Shown: piece after piece, positions 14,920 through 25,415 of the stretch
Layout of the letters: the number at the start of each line of letters is the position of its first letter
How positions within the stretch are numbered: the stretch's first letter is position 1
Translations under genes and position numbers: made by a program
DNA from: Oscillospiraceae bacterium
GTDB lineage: Bacteria > Bacillota > Clostridia > Oscillospirales > Oscillospiraceae
Length of the DNA: 64,000 bases
NCBI GenBank assembly: GCA_017434755.1
Contig: JAFRER010000022.1
Coordinates: 1-64,000 of the forward strand
Direction of reading: 5' to 3'
The notes under the pieces: generated by a model
What the model was told of the DNA's origin: nothing
The model's database searches: none
Seen by the model: the letters and a program-made list of their open reading frames with translations, nothing else

Positions 14920-17900
14920 TCACTTAAAGTATTTTACCGCTGCTTCGAACATGCGGAGTTCATAGTTTCCGGGAACATTGCGGTAGAGGCCTCTGCCCGT
15001 GCGCTCGGCATGGCCCATCTTTCCGAAGACCCTGCCGTCCGGAGAGGTTATGCCCTCTATGGCGAAGGCGGAGCCGTTCGGATTGAAACGGATGTCTGCG
15101 CTCGCGTTTCCTTCAAGGTCCACATACTGTGTGGCGATCTGCCCGTTCGAGGCGAGAGCGCGGATGAGTTCCTCTCTCGCAAGGAAACGTCCTTCACCAT
15201 GGGAGATCGGCACCGAAAAGACCTCTCCGGGTTCCGTCAGCGCCAGCCACGGCGACTTGTTTGAAACCACCCGTGTATGTACGATCTTCGACTGGTGGCG
15301 CCCGATGGTGTTGAAGGTCAGGGTCGGGCTGTTTTCGTCCGGATCGATGATCCTGCCGTAGGGCACGAGCCCCAGCTTGATGAGCGCCTGGAAGCCGTTG
15401 CAGATGCCGCAGATCAGTCCGTCGCGGTGCTCGAGGAGCTCCGTGACTCCCTCGCTGACAGCTGCATTGCGGAAGAAGGCCGTGATGAATTTGCCAGAGC
15501 CGTCCGGTTCATCGCCTCCCGAGAACCCGCCGGGGATGAAGATCATCTGCGAATCCCGCAGTCTGCCGGCAAACAACTCCACGCTGCGCTCTATCCCCTC
15601 GGAGGAGAGGTTGTTGATCACGATGATCTCGGGTTCTCCGCCCGCATCTCTTACCGCGGCCGCACTGTCATACTCGCAGTTCGTGCCGGGGAAAACGGGA
15701 ATGAGCACGCGCGGCTTCGCGGTCTTTGCTGCGGGAGCGACGCGGCTTTCGGCCTTGAAGAGGAAGTTTTCCATCGGGCCTTCAACCGCCGGGATATTGC
15801 AGCTGTATACGCCCTCGAGCCTGTTCTCGTAGATTGAAAGCAATCCATCCAGCGGTATCGCCTCTTCGCCGAGACGGATCGTTCCGTCCCCGGTGACCGT
15901 TCCGATCAGCTCACCGGCATCCGCATCATCGGTCTCGAGCAGGAAGGCGCCGTGATCATAGCCGAAAATGCGGTCGGTCCATATGCCGTCCGCAAAACGG
16001 AATCCCAGACCGTTGCCGAAGCACATCTTCATCACGCCCTCGGCGATGCCGCCATGTCCCGGCGTCCAGCAGCTGAAGACTTTTCCGGCGCTCATCAGCG
16101 CGGTGACGCGGGAGAACACATTCAGCAGCGATGCCGCAGCAGGCAGTCCGTCCGGGCCGTATTCCGGGGCTATGCGGACCAGACTGTGTCCGGCGGCCTT
16201 GAATTCGGGAGAAATGATCTCATCCGTTTTCCCGGTGGTGACGGCGAAGGAGACGAGCGTCGGCGGGACGTCGAGATCCTCAAAGGAACCGCTCATGGAG
16301 TCCTTTCCGCCTATGGCGCCGATACCGAGCTCCATCTGTGCGCGGAAGGCTCCGAGCAGAGCCGCGAGGGGTTTGCCCCAGCGGGAGCTGTTTTTACCGA
16401 GACGCTCGAAATACTCCTGAAAACTCAGGTAGACCTCGCTGAAGGAGGCCCCCGTCGCGATGAGCCTGCAAACGGATTCGACTACGGCCAGATATGCGCC
16501 GTGATACGGACTCTTCTCCGTGATGAAGGGATCGAAGCCCCAGGCCATCAGCGAGCAGTCGTCTGTATGTCCGTTCTCAACGGAGATCTTCTGCACCATG
16601 GCCTGTATGGGCGTAAGCTGATATTTGCCGCCGAAGGGCATGAGCACCGTGCCCGCGCCGATGGTAGAATCGAAGCGCTCGCTCAGGCCGCGGCCCGAGC
16701 AGCAGTTGAGATCGGCGGCGAGTATTTCATAGTTTTCTGTGAAGCTCCCCGTGACCTCGCGTCTGAAATCCTCCGGAGCCACACATCTGGCAGAGATATG
16801 CTTGCCGGCGCCGTTGGTGTCGAGAAAGGCCCTTGAGATATCCACGATGGTCTGTCCGTTCCAGCGCATGGTGAGTCTCGGATCGGCCTTCACCTTTGCC
16901 ACCGGGCAGGCCTGCAGGTTTTCCCCCGCCGCAAGGGCGAGGAATCTGCCGGCATCCTCCGCCGCGACCACAACGGCCATGCGCTCCTGGCTCTCGCTTA
17001 TGGCGAGTTCGGTACCGTCGAGGCCCTCGTACTTTTTGGGAACGGCGTTGAGATCGATATCCAGTCCGTCGGCCAGTTCGCCGATCGCTACGGATACGCC
17101 TCCTGCGCCGAAGTCATTGCAGCGCTTGATCATGCGGCTTGCCTCGGCATTGCGGAAAAGGCGTTGGAGCTTACGCTCCTCGGGCGCGTTGCCCTTCTGC
17201 ACCTCCGCGCCGCAGGTCTCCACTGAACGGACGTTATGGGCCTTGGAAGAGCCTGTCGCCCCGCCGATGCCGTCGCGGCCGGTGCTTCCGCCGAGAAGGA
17301 TGACCACGTCTCCGGGCTGCGGGGTCTCCCTGCGCACGTTCTTTTCCGGTGCGGCGGCGATGACCGCGCCGATCTCCATTCTTTTTGCCGCATAGCCCGG
17401 ATGGTAGAGCTCGCTGACCATTCCCGTGGCAAGGCCTATCTGGTTGCCGTAGGACGAATAGCCCGCTGCGGCGGTAGTCACGAGTTTGCGCTGGGGCAGC
17501 TTGCCGGGGATCGTCTCGCTCACGGGGACGGTCGGATCAGCCGCACCCGTAACGCGCATCGCTCCGTAGACATAGGAACGCCCCGAGAGCGGATCCCGGA
17601 TGGCCCCGCCTATGCAGGTGGCAGCGCCGCCGAAAGGCTCGATCTCCGTGGGATGGTTATGGGTCTCGTTTTTGAACAGGAGCAGCCACGGCTCCTTCAC
17701 CCCGTCCGTCTCCACATTGATCTTAACGGTGCAGGCGTTGATCTCATCGCTCACATCGAGCCGGTCGAGCATGCCGTTCGCCCGCAGGTGCCGCACCGCT
17801 ATCGTCGCGAGGTCCATCAGCGAGACGGGCTTGTTCCTGCCGAGCTCTTTCCGTACCGCGAGATAGTCCTCATAGGTCTTCTGCAGCAGAGCATCCTCAA

Positions 17901-18606
17901 AGCGCACATCGTCGATCACCGTGTTGAAGGTGGTATGGCGGCAGTGATCGGACCAGTAGGTATCGAGCACCCGGACCTCGGTTATCGTCGGATCCCTGCG
18001 CTCGGAGCGGAAATACTCCTGGCAGAAGGCCGCGTCATCCGCATCCATGGCAAGCCCCATTTCCGCGATCAGCTTCTCAAGTCCGCTCCTGTCCAGAGCC
18101 ATGAAGCCCGTCATGGTCTCCACCTTTTCGGGAACAGTATAGTCGATCTTCAGCGTTTCGGGCTTTTCAAGAGAAGCCTCCCGCGCCTCCACCGCGTTGA
18201 TGACATACTTTTTGATCTGCGCCAGTTCCTCCGTGCTCACATCACCGTACAGCGCATAGAGTCTCGCCGAGCGGACAAGGGGCCTCTCGCCGCGGGAAAT
18301 GATCTGGATACACTGGGCGGCCGAGTCCGCGCGCTGATCGAACTGCCCCGGCAGATACTCGACGGCGAACACCTGCGAGCCATTGAGATCGGGCTCGGAA
18401 TACGTGAGGTCGACCTGGGGCTCGGAAAACACGGTTCCGACGGCATAGCTGAAGAGTTCCCCGCTGATATCCTCCGCATCATAGCGGTTGAGCAGCCGGA
18501 CGCGCTCCAGTCCCCCGATCCCCAGCAGAAAGCGGGCATCGTTCAGAAGCGCCTTTGCCTCGTTATCCAGACCCGGTTTTTTCTCTACAAAAATTCTGTA
18601 AACCAT
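14920..18606 (-). CDS. purL: Phosphoribosylformylglycinamidine synthase, single-chain
   Basis: A 1228-aa FGAM synthase catalysing the ATP- and glutamine-dependent fourth step of purine synthesis. It has an N-terminal PurS-like region, a linker, two tandem PurM-like halves ([13 protein letters not shown] near 220 is the substrate/ATP start, then [18 protein letters not shown]) and a C-terminal glutamine amidotransferase with the nucleophile in [13 protein letters not shown] and the His-Glu pair in SHGEGRF. This large single-chain form is the proteobacterial/clostridial type, replacing separate PurS-PurQ-PurL. It lies 23 bp after purD. Confidence 0.97.
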   Translation of the reverse strand: MVYRIFVEKKPGLDNEAKALLNDARFLLGIGGLERVRLLNRYDAEDISGELFSYAVGTVFSEPQVDLTYSEPDLNGSQVFAVEYLPGQFDQRADSAAQCIQIISRGERPLVRSARLYALYGDVSTEELAQIKKYVINAVEAREASLEKPETLKIDYTVPEKVETMTGFMALDRSGLEKLIAEMGLAMDADDAAFCQEYFRSERRDPTITEVRVLDTYWSDHCRHTTFNTVIDDVRFEDALLQKTYEDYLAVRKELGRNKPVSLMDLATIAVRHLRANGMLDRLDVSDEINACTVKINVETDGVKEPWLLLFKNETHNHPTEIEPFGGAATCIGGAIRDPLSGRSYVYGAMRVTGAADPTVPVSETIPGKLPQRKLVTTAAAGYSSYGNQIGLATGMVSELYHPGYAAKRMEIGAVIAAAPEKNVRRETPQPGDVVILLGGSTGRDGIGGATGSSKAHNVRSVETCGAEVQKGNAPEERKLQRLFRNAEASRMIKRCNDFGAGGVSVAIGELADGLDIDLNAVPKKYEGLDGTELAISESQERMAVVVAAEDAGRFLALAAGENLQACPVAKVKADPRLTMRWNGQTIVDISRAFLDTNGAGKHISARCVAPEDFRREVTGSFTENYEILAADLNCCSGRGLSERFDSTIGAGTVLMPFGGKYQLTPIQAMVQKISVENGHTDDCSLMAWGFDPFITEKSPYHGAYLAVVESVCRLIATGASFSEVYLSFQEYFERLGKNSSRWGKPLAALLGAFRAQMELGIGAIGGKDSMSGSFEDLDVPPTLVSFAVTTGKTDEIISPEFKAAGHSLVRIAPEYGPDGLPAAASLLNVFSRVTALMSAGKVFSCWTPGHGGIAEGVMKMCFGNGLGFRFADGIWTDRIFGYDHGAFLLETDDADAGELIGTVTGDGTIRLGEEAIPLDGLLSIYENRLEGVYSCNIPAVEGPMENFLFKAESRVAPAAKTAKPRVLIPVFPGTNCEYDSAAAVRDAGGEPEIIVINNLSSEGIERSVELFAGRLRDSQMIFIPGGFSGGDEPDGSGKFITAFFRNAAVSEGVTELLEHRDGLICGICNGFQALIKLGLVPYGRIIDPDENSPTLTFNTIGRHQSKIVHTRVVSNKSPWLALTEPGEVFSVPISHGEGRFLAREELIRALASNGQIATQYVDLEGNASADIRFNPNGSAFAIEGITSPDGRVFGKMGHAERTGRGLYRNVPGNYELRMFEAAVKYFK

Positions 18607-18629
18607 ATTATGTAACCTTATCTGTCTTT

Positions 18630-19901
18630 TCAGACGTCCTTCAGCGCCTGCAGGGCTCTGCGGCCTATGTCGCTGCGGCAGAAGGAATTATCGAAACGGA
18701 CCTGTTCGGCGACAGCATAGGCTTTCCCGATCGCCTCGGATAGTGTGTCTCCCACGGCGGTGCAGCCGGCCACTCTTCCTCCGTTCGTTACGAGGTTTCC
18801 GAACTTGAGCGCGGCTCCCGCCACATAGACTTTGTCCCGCACCGCATCCGGAATCATCAGCGGGAAGCCTTTTTCATACTTTCCCGGATAGCCTTTTGAT
18901 GCGAGGATCACACAGCAGGCGTATTTGTCCGAGAACTTCACTTCCGTATCCGCCAGCCGCTCCTCCGTCACCGCGAGCATCACCTCCAGCAGGTCGCTCT
19001 CGAGCAGGGGCAGCACCACCTGGGTCTCGGGATCGCCGAAGCGGCAGTTATACTCAATGACCTTCGGGCCGTCCTTTGTTATCATCAGGCCGAAGTAGAG
19101 ACAGCCTTTGAACTTTCTCCCCTCGGCGTTCATCGCTGCCATCGTCGGCAGGAAGATCTCCTTCATGCAGCGTTCTGCCACGGCGTCCGTGTAGTAGGGA
19201 TTCGGAGCGACCGTACCCATGCCGCCGGTATTGAGGCCCGTGTCGCCGTCTCCGGCGCGCTTGTGGTCCATGGAGGAGACCATCGGAACAAGGGCTTTTC
19301 CGTCGGTGAAAGCCAGCACGGAGACCTCCGGACCTTCGAGGAACTCCTCTATGACCACGCGTTCCCCGCTTTTTCCGAATTTTCCGCCTTCCATCATTTC
19401 CTTCACGGCAGCCTCGGCCTCTTCACGCGTCTGGGCAATGATCACGCCCTTTCCGAGCGCAAGGCCGTCCGCTTTGACGACTGTCGGCAGGGGTGCGGTC
19501 TTAAGATACTCAAGTGCGTCGGCACAGCTGTCGAAGCTTTCAAAGCGCGCCGTGGGGATGCCGTATTTCTTCATCAGCTGCTTTGCGAATATCTTGCTGC
19601 CCTCGATGATCGCGGCTTCGGAACGCGGTCCGAAGCACGGGATACCGGCCGCCTCGAGCGCATCGACACAGCCGAGGACAAGAGGATCGTCCGGGGTGAC
19701 GACCGCATAGTCCACTCCCTCACGGACCGCGAACTCCACGATCTCCGGGATGTCCTTTGCGCCGATCGGCACGCAGACGGCGTCGCCCTTCATGCCGCCG
19801 TTTCCAGGCAGGGCATAGATGCAGCTGACCTTCGGATTTTCCTTCAGTTTGCGGATAACGGCGTGCTCACGGCCGCCGCCTCCGATGACCATCAGTTTCA
19901 C
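18630..19901 (-). CDS. purD: Phosphoribosylamine-glycine ligase
   Basis: A 423-aa ATP-grasp enzyme making glycinamide ribonucleotide from phosphoribosylamine and glycine. MVIGGGGREHAV at the N-terminus, GDGDTGLNTGGMGTVAP in the middle and EYNCRFGDPETQ are the classic motifs. The start is GTG at 19901 with GGAGG five bases upstream. It sits 12 bp downstream of the AICAR transformylase gene in the purine operon. Length is normal. Confidence 0.97.
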   Translation of the reverse strand: MKLMVIGGGGREHAVIRKLKENPKVSCIYALPGNGGMKGDAVCVPIGAKDIPEIVEFAVREGVDYAVVTPDDPLVLGCVDALEAAGIPCFGPRSEAAIIEGSKIFAKQLMKKYGIPTARFESFDSCADALEYLKTAPLPTVVKADGLALGKGVIIAQTREEAEAAVKEMMEGGKFGKSGERVVIEEFLEGPEVSVLAFTDGKALVPMVSSMDHKRAGDGDTGLNTGGMGTVAPNPYYTDAVAERCMKEIFLPTMAAMNAEGRKFKGCLYFGLMITKDGPKVIEYNCRFGDPETQVVLPLLESDLLEVMLAVTEERLADTEVKFSDKYACCVILASKGYPGKYEKGFPLMIPDAVRDKVYVAGAALKFGNLVTNGGRVAGCTAVGDTLSEAIGKAYAVAEQVRFDNSFCRSDIGRRALQALKDV

Positions 19902-19913
19902 GGCAGCCTCCGA

Positions 19914-21092
19914 TCAGTGATGGAACAGGCGCATGCCCGTGAAGGCCATGACCATGTTGTAGCGGTCCGCCGTCTCGATGACGTTGTCGTCACGGATGGA
20001 GCCGCCCGGTTCCGCTATGTACTGCACACCGGATTTTCTGGCTCTTTCCACATTGTCGCCGAAGGGGAAGAACGCATCGGACCCGCAGGTGACGCCGCTC
20101 TGTGTGGCGATCCAGGCCTTCTTCTCCTCCGCGGTGAGTACTTCCGGCTTCACCTTGAAGATCTCCTGCCACGCGCCCTCGCGGAGCACGTCATCGTGTT
20201 CATCGGAGATATAGACATCGATGGCGTTGTCTCTCTCCGCCCTCTTGAGGCCGTCGACGAACTGCAGGCCGAGCACCTTGGGATTCTGGCGCAGAAACCA
20301 GTTGTCCGCCTTCTGGCCGGCAAGGCGTGTGCAGTGGATGCGGCTCTGCTGGCCGGCTCCAACGCCGATGGCCTGCCCGTCCTTCACGTAGCAGACGGAA
20401 TTGGACTGGGTGTACTTGAGCGTGATGAGGGAGACGATCATGTCGATCTTCGCCTGCTCCGGAAGCTCTTTGTTCGCCGTGACGATGTTATGCAGGAGGC
20501 ATTCATCTATTTTGAAATCGTTATGGCCCTGCTCGAAGGTGATGCCGAACACGTCCTTGCATTCCTGCTTCGCGGCCACATAGTCCGGGTCGATCCGGAC
20601 AACGTTGTAGTTTCCTTTTTTCTTGGTCTTGAGGATCTCGAGAGCCTCGTCGGTATAACCGGGGGCTATGATGCCGTCGGAGACCTCGTCCTTGAGGTAG
20701 GCCGCCGTCGCCGCGTCACACTCCTCGCTGAGTGCGGCCCAGTCGCCGTAGGAGCAGAGCCTGTCGGCTCCGCGGGCGCGGATATAGGCACAGGCTATCG
20801 GAGAGAGCACCGCGTCATCGGCCACGAAATAGATCTTCCGGTCGGTCTCGCTGAGCGGCAGACCCACGGCCGCTCCCGCAGGAGACACGTGCTTGAAGGA
20901 CGCTGCGGACGGAAGGCCCGTGGCCTCCTTCAGCTCCTTTACGAGCTGCCAGGAATTGAAAGCGTCGAGAAAGTTGATGTAGCCGGGACGTCCGTTCAGG
21001 ACCGTGATGGGCAGCTCGGAGCCGTCCTTCATATAGATCTTCGCGGGCTTCTGATTCGGGTTGCAGCCGTATTTGAGTTCGAATTCCTTCAT
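19914..21092 (-). CDS. Stand-alone AICAR transformylase (PurH-type without cyclohydrolase domain)
   Basis: A 392-aa protein equivalent to the formyltransferase part of PurH. It transfers the formyl group of 10-formyl-THF to AICAR. The catalytic Lys-His pair is in AASFKHVSPAGAA (Lys67, His68), followed by SPIACAYIRARGADR and TQSNSVCYVKDGQ; the end SGVTCGSDAFFPFGDN...FTGMRLFHH is typical. The MGS-like IMP cyclohydrolase domain that normally precedes it in bifunctional PurH is absent; the step is instead supplied by the separate protein encoded 4 bp upstream (21097-21729). This split form occurs in many Clostridia. Confidence 0.93.
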   Translation of the reverse strand: MKEFELKYGCNPNQKPAKIYMKDGSELPITVLNGRPGYINFLDAFNSWQLVKELKEATGLPSAASFKHVSPAGAAVGLPLSETDRKIYFVADDAVLSPIACAYIRARGADRLCSYGDWAALSEECDAATAAYLKDEVSDGIIAPGYTDEALEILKTKKKGNYNVVRIDPDYVAAKQECKDVFGITFEQGHNDFKIDECLLHNIVTANKELPEQAKIDMIVSLITLKYTQSNSVCYVKDGQAIGVGAGQQSRIHCTRLAGQKADNWFLRQNPKVLGLQFVDGLKRAERDNAIDVYISDEHDDVLREGAWQEIFKVKPEVLTAEEKKAWIATQSGVTCGSDAFFPFGDNVERARKSGVQYIAEPGGSIRDDNVIETADRYNMVMAFTGMRLFHH

Positions 21093-21096
21093 GTGA

Positions 21097-21729
21097 TCAA
21101 TCCCCCAGATGTTTATTGAACAGTTTCACTTCTCCGTTCACGTTCGTGTACAGAGAGACCTTGTTGTCTTCGTTAAGCGCCTTCCAGACCTCCTCGGGCT
21201 CCGGCATATCGATCTCAAGCGGCTCGCCGGTGAAGCTCGGGAGCGGGGACCCGTCGCCCTGATAGGTGCTTATGAAGAAGCCCTTGCCTGCGTCACAGCC
21301 CTCATAGCTGTAATAGCAGCGGAGGCAGCGGCCGTCCACGCGCTTGAGGATGGACAGTTCAAAGCTGCCGTCGGCGTTGAGGATGGCGGAGATGCGCGGG
21401 GTCCAGTTCGGGCCGTCCGGCTCGTACTCTCTCGTAGCGAGAGCGGCGCGGAAATCGCCGAACTCGCAGATGGTGTCCGTCTGGTTGCCGTTTGTCACCA
21501 CAAGACTGTCACCCATGCTGCGGACCGGATTGTATATGATGAGGCTCGGATCGACGACCTTCGAGCTGTCGAAAGCCTCGGTACGGATGCCGTCGTCGGT
21601 CAGGGAGAAGATCCTGTTGCGGCTGTTCTCGCTTCTGCCCATGATGAAATAGTAAACGCGGTCACTGCTCACGGCTATGCCGCGGCCGGGATAGGGGTTG
21701 TTTCTGAGGAATCCGATGAAATCTGTCAT
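21097..21729 (-). CDS. IMP cyclohydrolase, PurO-like family
   Basis: A 210-aa protein of the archaeal-type IMP cyclohydrolase family, recognised from FLRNNPYPGRGI near the N-terminus, YYFIMGRSENSRNR, and the later RTEAFDSS, YNPVRSM and NGNQTDTI stretches. It closes FAICAR to IMP, the last step of the pathway. The start at 21729 (MTDFIGFL) has AAAGGAG upstream and overlaps the purN stop by 4 bp. It lies directly before the AICAR transformylase gene, so together they replace PurH. Assignment rests on family motifs and context, both strong. Confidence 0.9.
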   Translation of the reverse strand: MTDFIGFLRNNPYPGRGIAVSSDRVYYFIMGRSENSRNRIFSLTDDGIRTEAFDSSKVVDPSLIIYNPVRSMGDSLVVTNGNQTDTICEFGDFRAALATREYEPDGPNWTPRISAILNADGSFELSILKRVDGRCLRCYYSYEGCDAGKGFFISTYQGDGSPLPSFTGEPLEIDMPEPEEVWKALNEDNKVSLYTNVNGEVKLFNKHLGD

Positions 21730-22346
21730 TTGAGGCTCTCCTTTTCTTTCATGATTTGAGATGAGACCAGTTCCGCCGCTTCGGGGAGGATGACCCATTC
21801 GGCACGTTCCATCACCCGCTTCTGCAGACTTTTCGGTGTGTCGTCCGGCAGGACTGGCACCGCCTTCTGCAGGATGATCCTGCCGCCGTCCGGGATCTCG
21901 TTAACGAAATGAACCGTTGCTCCGGTGACCTTCACGCCGTATTCCAGGGCCGCCTCGTGGACCTTGAGTCCGTAGAAGCCCTTGCCGCAGAAAGACGGGA
22001 TCAGTGAGGGATGCACGTTTATGATGCGCTTTTCATACTGTTTCACAAAATGCTCGCTGAGGATGCTCATGAAGCCGGCGAGGACGATGAGGTCTATGTC
22101 ATGTTCTTTCAGGCATGCGAGCATCGCCTCTTCAAAGCTCTCCTGACCGCCGCAGTCCTTCTTCGTTATGCACACCGCCTCGATCCCCGCGTCTTTCGCG
22201 CGGGTGAGCGCATAGGCCACGGAGTTGTTCGAGAGCACAAGGTCGATCTCTCCGCTTTTCAGCACGCCGCTTTTCTGCGCGTCGATAAGCGCCTGAAGGT
22301 TGGTGCCTCCTCCCGAGACGAGGACTGCTATCCTTGTTTTATCCAT
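21726..22346 (-). CDS. purN: Phosphoribosylglycinamide formyltransferase
   Basis: A 206-aa formyl-THF-dependent GAR transformylase. Motifs: VLVSGGGTNLQALI (phosphate-binding), VLAGFMSILSEHFV, NVHPSLIPSFCGKGFYG with the catalytic His, and GVKVTGATVHFVNE. It uses the 10-formyl-THF made by Fhs from the same operon. It overlaps the gene for a formate/nitrite channel protein upstream (ATG at 22346, channel stop at 22339), which again suggests tight coupling. Confidence 0.97.
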   Translation of the reverse strand: MDKTRIAVLVSGGGTNLQALIDAQKSGVLKSGEIDLVLSNNSVAYALTRAKDAGIEAVCITKKDCGGQESFEEAMLACLKEHDIDLIVLAGFMSILSEHFVKQYEKRIINVHPSLIPSFCGKGFYGLKVHEAALEYGVKVTGATVHFVNEIPDGGRIILQKAVPVLPDDTPKSLQKRVMERAEWVILPEAAELVSSQIMKEKESLK

Positions 22347-22959
22347 CGCTTTCTTTTCCTTTCACAAGTCCGAGCAGGGGGATAAACAGCCCGCCGGCGC
22401 TGTTCCCGAGCACCACAAGGAACAGGAACAGCAGGCTCCCGGGCCTGAACATCGCGCCTGCGAGCGCAAAATAAAACATATCCGCTATGGAGTGTTCAAA
22501 CCCCGAGAGCACGAAGACGGGAATGCAGAAGAGGATCCCGAGCACGGATTTTTTGCTGTTGAAGATCCAAACTGCGACATACATCAGGATGCCGCACAGG
22601 AAGCCGCGAAGCAGAGTCTGGTACGGCAGCTGCGCCAGACGCGCGCCGCAGGCATTCACGGCAGCCTCTCTGAGAGCGGGCACGGCCGCGCCGATGATCA
22701 GGCCGAACAGAAGCGTGCCGATGAAATTCCCCGCAAGGCCCGAAAACACCTTTATAAACATAGCGGGACTGTGGTCGGCAATGAGGAAGCCGACTTTGCC
22801 CGTATAGAGGTTGAAACCGAAATAACAGATCGCCAGCAGCGCGATGCAGAACAGCAGCGCGCCGGCATAGCGGTTATCGCAGGAAAGAAGCACGGCTCCG
22901 CCGAAGGATACCATCATCCCTGCGAGCACGCCGTCCGTGAGTCCTTTCAGCACAGGCAT
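22339..22959 (-). CDS. Formate/nitrite transporter family channel
   Basis: A 206-aa membrane protein with six helices. [13 protein letters not shown] (helix 5, near residue 155-167) carries the central His of the FNT family; [10 protein letters not shown] in helix 3 and LGNSAGGLF in helix 6 are also typical. It is shorter than FocA or NirC (about 260-285 aa), mainly through short termini and loops. It sits between purM and purN and overlaps both, so it is an integral member of the purine operon. With Fhs at the operon end, uptake (or release) of formate for formyl-THF supply is the likely job. Nitrite is unlikely in this context. Confidence 0.88.
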   Translation of the reverse strand: MPVLKGLTDGVLAGMMVSFGGAVLLSCDNRYAGALLFCIALLAICYFGFNLYTGKVGFLIADHSPAMFIKVFSGLAGNFIGTLLFGLIIGAAVPALREAAVNACGARLAQLPYQTLLRGFLCGILMYVAVWIFNSKKSVLGILFCIPVFVLSGFEHSIADMFYFALAGAMFRPGSLLFLFLVVLGNSAGGLFIPLLGLVKGKESDG

Positions 22960-23984
22960 ATCCTCTCCTCTCCCGCCACGATCTCACCGATACCGTATGC
23001 CCCGACACCTTCTTCCTTCAGGACGCTGACCGCGGCGTCCGCCGTATCCGCCGATACGATGAGGCTCATGCCGACGCCCATGTTGAAGGTATTGAACATA
23101 TCCCGTTCCGGGATGTTCCCGGCACAGGCGATGAGGTCAAATACCGGGAGCGTACGTACGGAGGCTTTCTCTATTTTTGCGCAGAGCCCCTGCGGCACGG
23201 AGCGCGGGATGTTCTCGTAGAAGCCGCCGCCGGTGATATGGCTGATGCCGTGGATCTCCGCTTCTGCAAATGCCCGCAGCACGGGTTTCACGTAGATGCT
23301 TGTGGGGATGAGCAGCGCCTCGCCGAGGCTCATGCCGAGCTCCGGCACGTCTCTTCCGAGATCGACGTGCTCCACGTTGAAGACCTTGCGGACGAGGGAG
23401 TATCCGTTCGAATGGATGCCACTCGAAGGCAGGGCGATGATCACGTCGCCGGGACGAACGGCGTTTTTATCGAGGATCTTCTCCTTATCGACAACGCCCA
23501 CGGAAAAGCCCGCGAGATCGTAGTCGTCCGGAGCCATGGTGCCGGGATGCTCGGCAGTCTCCCCGCCGATGAGCGCGCAGCCGGCCCGCACGCAGCCTTC
23601 CGCCACGCCGGCAACCAGCTGAGCGACCTTTTCGGGGATATTCTTCCCGATGGCTATGTAATCGAGGAAAAAGAGCGGTCTCGCGCCGCAGCAGATGATG
23701 TCGTTAACGCACATGGCGACACAGTCGATGCCGACAGTGTCATGTCTTCCCATGAGCTGGGCGATCCGCTGCTTGGTGCCGACGCCGTCGGTCCCGGAGA
23801 CGAAGACCGGCTCCTTCATGCCGGAAAGATCCGGCGCGAAGAGGCCTCCAAAGCCCCCGATGTCCGACACGACACCCGGAATATACGTGCGCTCGACATG
23901 CTTTTTCATGAGCTTCACGCCCTCATAGCCGGCTTCTATATCGACTCCGGCAACGGCGTAGGAAGCGGACCAGGAACGCTCCAT
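22947..23984 (-). CDS. purM: Phosphoribosylformylglycinamidine cyclo-ligase
   Basis: A 345-aa AIR synthetase. It contains [39 protein letters not shown], the [21 protein letters not shown] core, [12 protein letters not shown] and [16 protein letters not shown], all family signatures. It performs the ATP-dependent ring closure of FGAM to AIR. It starts 6 bp after purF. The start at 23984 is the first ATG; a later start would cut the conserved N-terminus. Confidence 0.97.
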   Translation of the reverse strand: MERSWSASYAVAGVDIEAGYEGVKLMKKHVERTYIPGVVSDIGGFGGLFAPDLSGMKEPVFVSGTDGVGTKQRIAQLMGRHDTVGIDCVAMCVNDIICCGARPLFFLDYIAIGKNIPEKVAQLVAGVAEGCVRAGCALIGGETAEHPGTMAPDDYDLAGFSVGVVDKEKILDKNAVRPGDVIIALPSSGIHSNGYSLVRKVFNVEHVDLGRDVPELGMSLGEALLIPTSIYVKPVLRAFAEAEIHGISHITGGGFYENIPRSVPQGLCAKIEKASVRTLPVFDLIACAGNIPERDMFNTFNMGVGMSLIVSADTADAAVSVLKEEGVGAYGIGEIVAGEERICLC

Positions 23985-23990
23985 ATCGGC

Positions 23991-25415
23991 TCACTCCTCT
24001 CCTGTCCAGCAGTAGGTGCAGATCTTTTCGCGGTCTATACCGATGGCCTCGAGCAGGCCCTCCATGGACTGATAGCCCAGAGAGTCAAATCCGAGCTTCT
24101 CGCAGATCGCTTGAAGCAGGCATTTGCCCCGCTCCGTGCGGGAATCGGCATATTCCTCAAGGTGTTTCTCCCCTTCCTCGCCCTCCAGTTCCAGGATGGT
24201 GCTTCTTGCGAGCAGATCCCTGTCCGAGTTGCTGCGGGAGAAGTTGAGGTATTTGCAGGCGTACATGATAGGCGGGCAGGCTGAGCGCATGTGCACTTCG
24301 GCCGCGCCGGATTCATACAGGAAATCCACGGTGCTCTTGAGCTGCGTGCCGCGGACGATGGAATCATCCACGAAGAGGAGCCTCTTGCCCTCAATGAGCT
24401 CGGGGACCGGGATCATCTTCATCTTCGCCACCTGATCGCGCTCGCCCTGATTGGAAGGCATGAAGGAGCGCGGCCATGTCGGCGTGTATTTGACGAAAGG
24501 CCTTGCGAAATGGCTCCCGCTGTGGTTGGCATAGCCTATGGCATGGGGCAGGCCGGAATCCGGGACGCCCGCCACATAATCGACACGAGGGAAAGTCCCG
24601 TTGATCTTTTCATCGCGGGCCATGATCTCGCCGTTGCGGTAGCGCATGAGCTCCACGTTCTTGCCCTCGTAGTTGGAGTTCGGATAGCCGTAGTAGGTCC
24701 AGAGGAAGGCACAGATCTTCATCTGCTCGTTCGGAGGCGAGAGGGTCTCATAGCCGTCCTCATCGATCCGCACGATCTCACCCGGACCGAGCTCATAGAT
24801 ATCGTCGTAGCCGAGCTTGTGGTAAGCGAAAGATTCAAACGCCACGCAGCAGCCGTCGGCGTTCTTTCCCACGAGGACCGGAAGTCTTCCGAACCTGTCG
24901 CGGGCGGCGATGATCTTCCCGTCCGATGTCATGATCAGGATGGTCATGGAGCCGTCAATGAGCCGCTGCATGTTCCGTATGCCCTCGACCATGTCGCCGC
25001 TCTCATTTATCAGGGCGGCAACGAACTCCGTCATGTTCACCCTGCCGGAGCTCATGGCCATGAACTGATGGCCCGGATCGGAGAAATACTCCGAAACCAG
25101 CTGCTCAATATTATTGATCTGTCCCACGGTCGTAATGGCATACAGGCCGAGGTGAGAACGGACGAGCAGAGGCTGCGGATCTGCGTCGCTGATGCAGCCG
25201 ATGCCGCTGGTGCCGTGGAATTCGGCCACATCCTTTTCGAATCTCGTCCGGAAGGGGGAATTGGCTATGGAGTGGATCTCCCGGTTGAAGCCCGTCTCCC
25301 TGTCCCAGATGGTCATGCCGGCATTACGCGTGCCCAGATGACTGTGGTAGTCCGTTCCGAAAAACACGTCGAGAACGACGTCGCGCCTTGAAACAGCGCC
25401 GAAGAATCCGCCCAT
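23991..25415 (-). CDS. purF: Amidophosphoribosyltransferase, PurF-like, lacking the N-terminal Cys
   Basis: A 474-aa protein with an Ntn-type glutaminase-like domain (about 1-235) and a phosphoribosyltransferase domain with the PRPP loop LLFVDDSIVRGTQLKST near residue 350. It should make phosphoribosylamine, the first committed step. Canonical PurF exposes Cys as residue 1 after Met removal (MCGI or a propeptide before Cys); here the protein starts MGGFFGAVS, with Gly in that place. The start is fixed by a 1-nt overlap with the purC stop, and no upstream alternative supplies a Cys. Other glutaminase features such as YHSHLGTRNAGM and a GQINN stretch persist. It may use free ammonia, or work with another amidotransferase. 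Confidence 0.9.
   Translation of the reverse strand: MGGFFGAVSRRDVVLDVFFGTDYHSHLGTRNAGMTIWDRETGFNREIHSIANSPFRTRFEKDVAEFHGTSGIGCISDADPQPLLVRSHLGLYAITTVGQINNIEQLVSEYFSDPGHQFMAMSSGRVNMTEFVAALINESGDMVEGIRNMQRLIDGSMTILIMTSDGKIIAARDRFGRLPVLVGKNADGCCVAFESFAYHKLGYDDIYELGPGEIVRIDEDGYETLSPPNEQMKICAFLWTYYGYPNSNYEGKNVELMRYRNGEIMARDEKINGTFPRVDYVAGVPDSGLPHAIGYANHSGSHFARPFVKYTPTWPRSFMPSNQGERDQVAKMKMIPVPELIEGKRLLFVDDSIVRGTQLKSTVDFLYESGAAEVHMRSACPPIMYACKYLNFSRSNSDRDLLARSTILELEGEEGEKHLEEYADSRTERGKCLLQAICEKLGFDSLGYQSMEGLLEAIGIDREKICTYCWTGEE

Noticed and set aside
13820..21759. Long plus-strand frames (for example 17236-18615 and 19263-21119) opposite fhs, purL, purD and the AICAR transformylase gene
   Set aside because: They are shadows of confirmed purine genes, without ribosome sites or known motifs.
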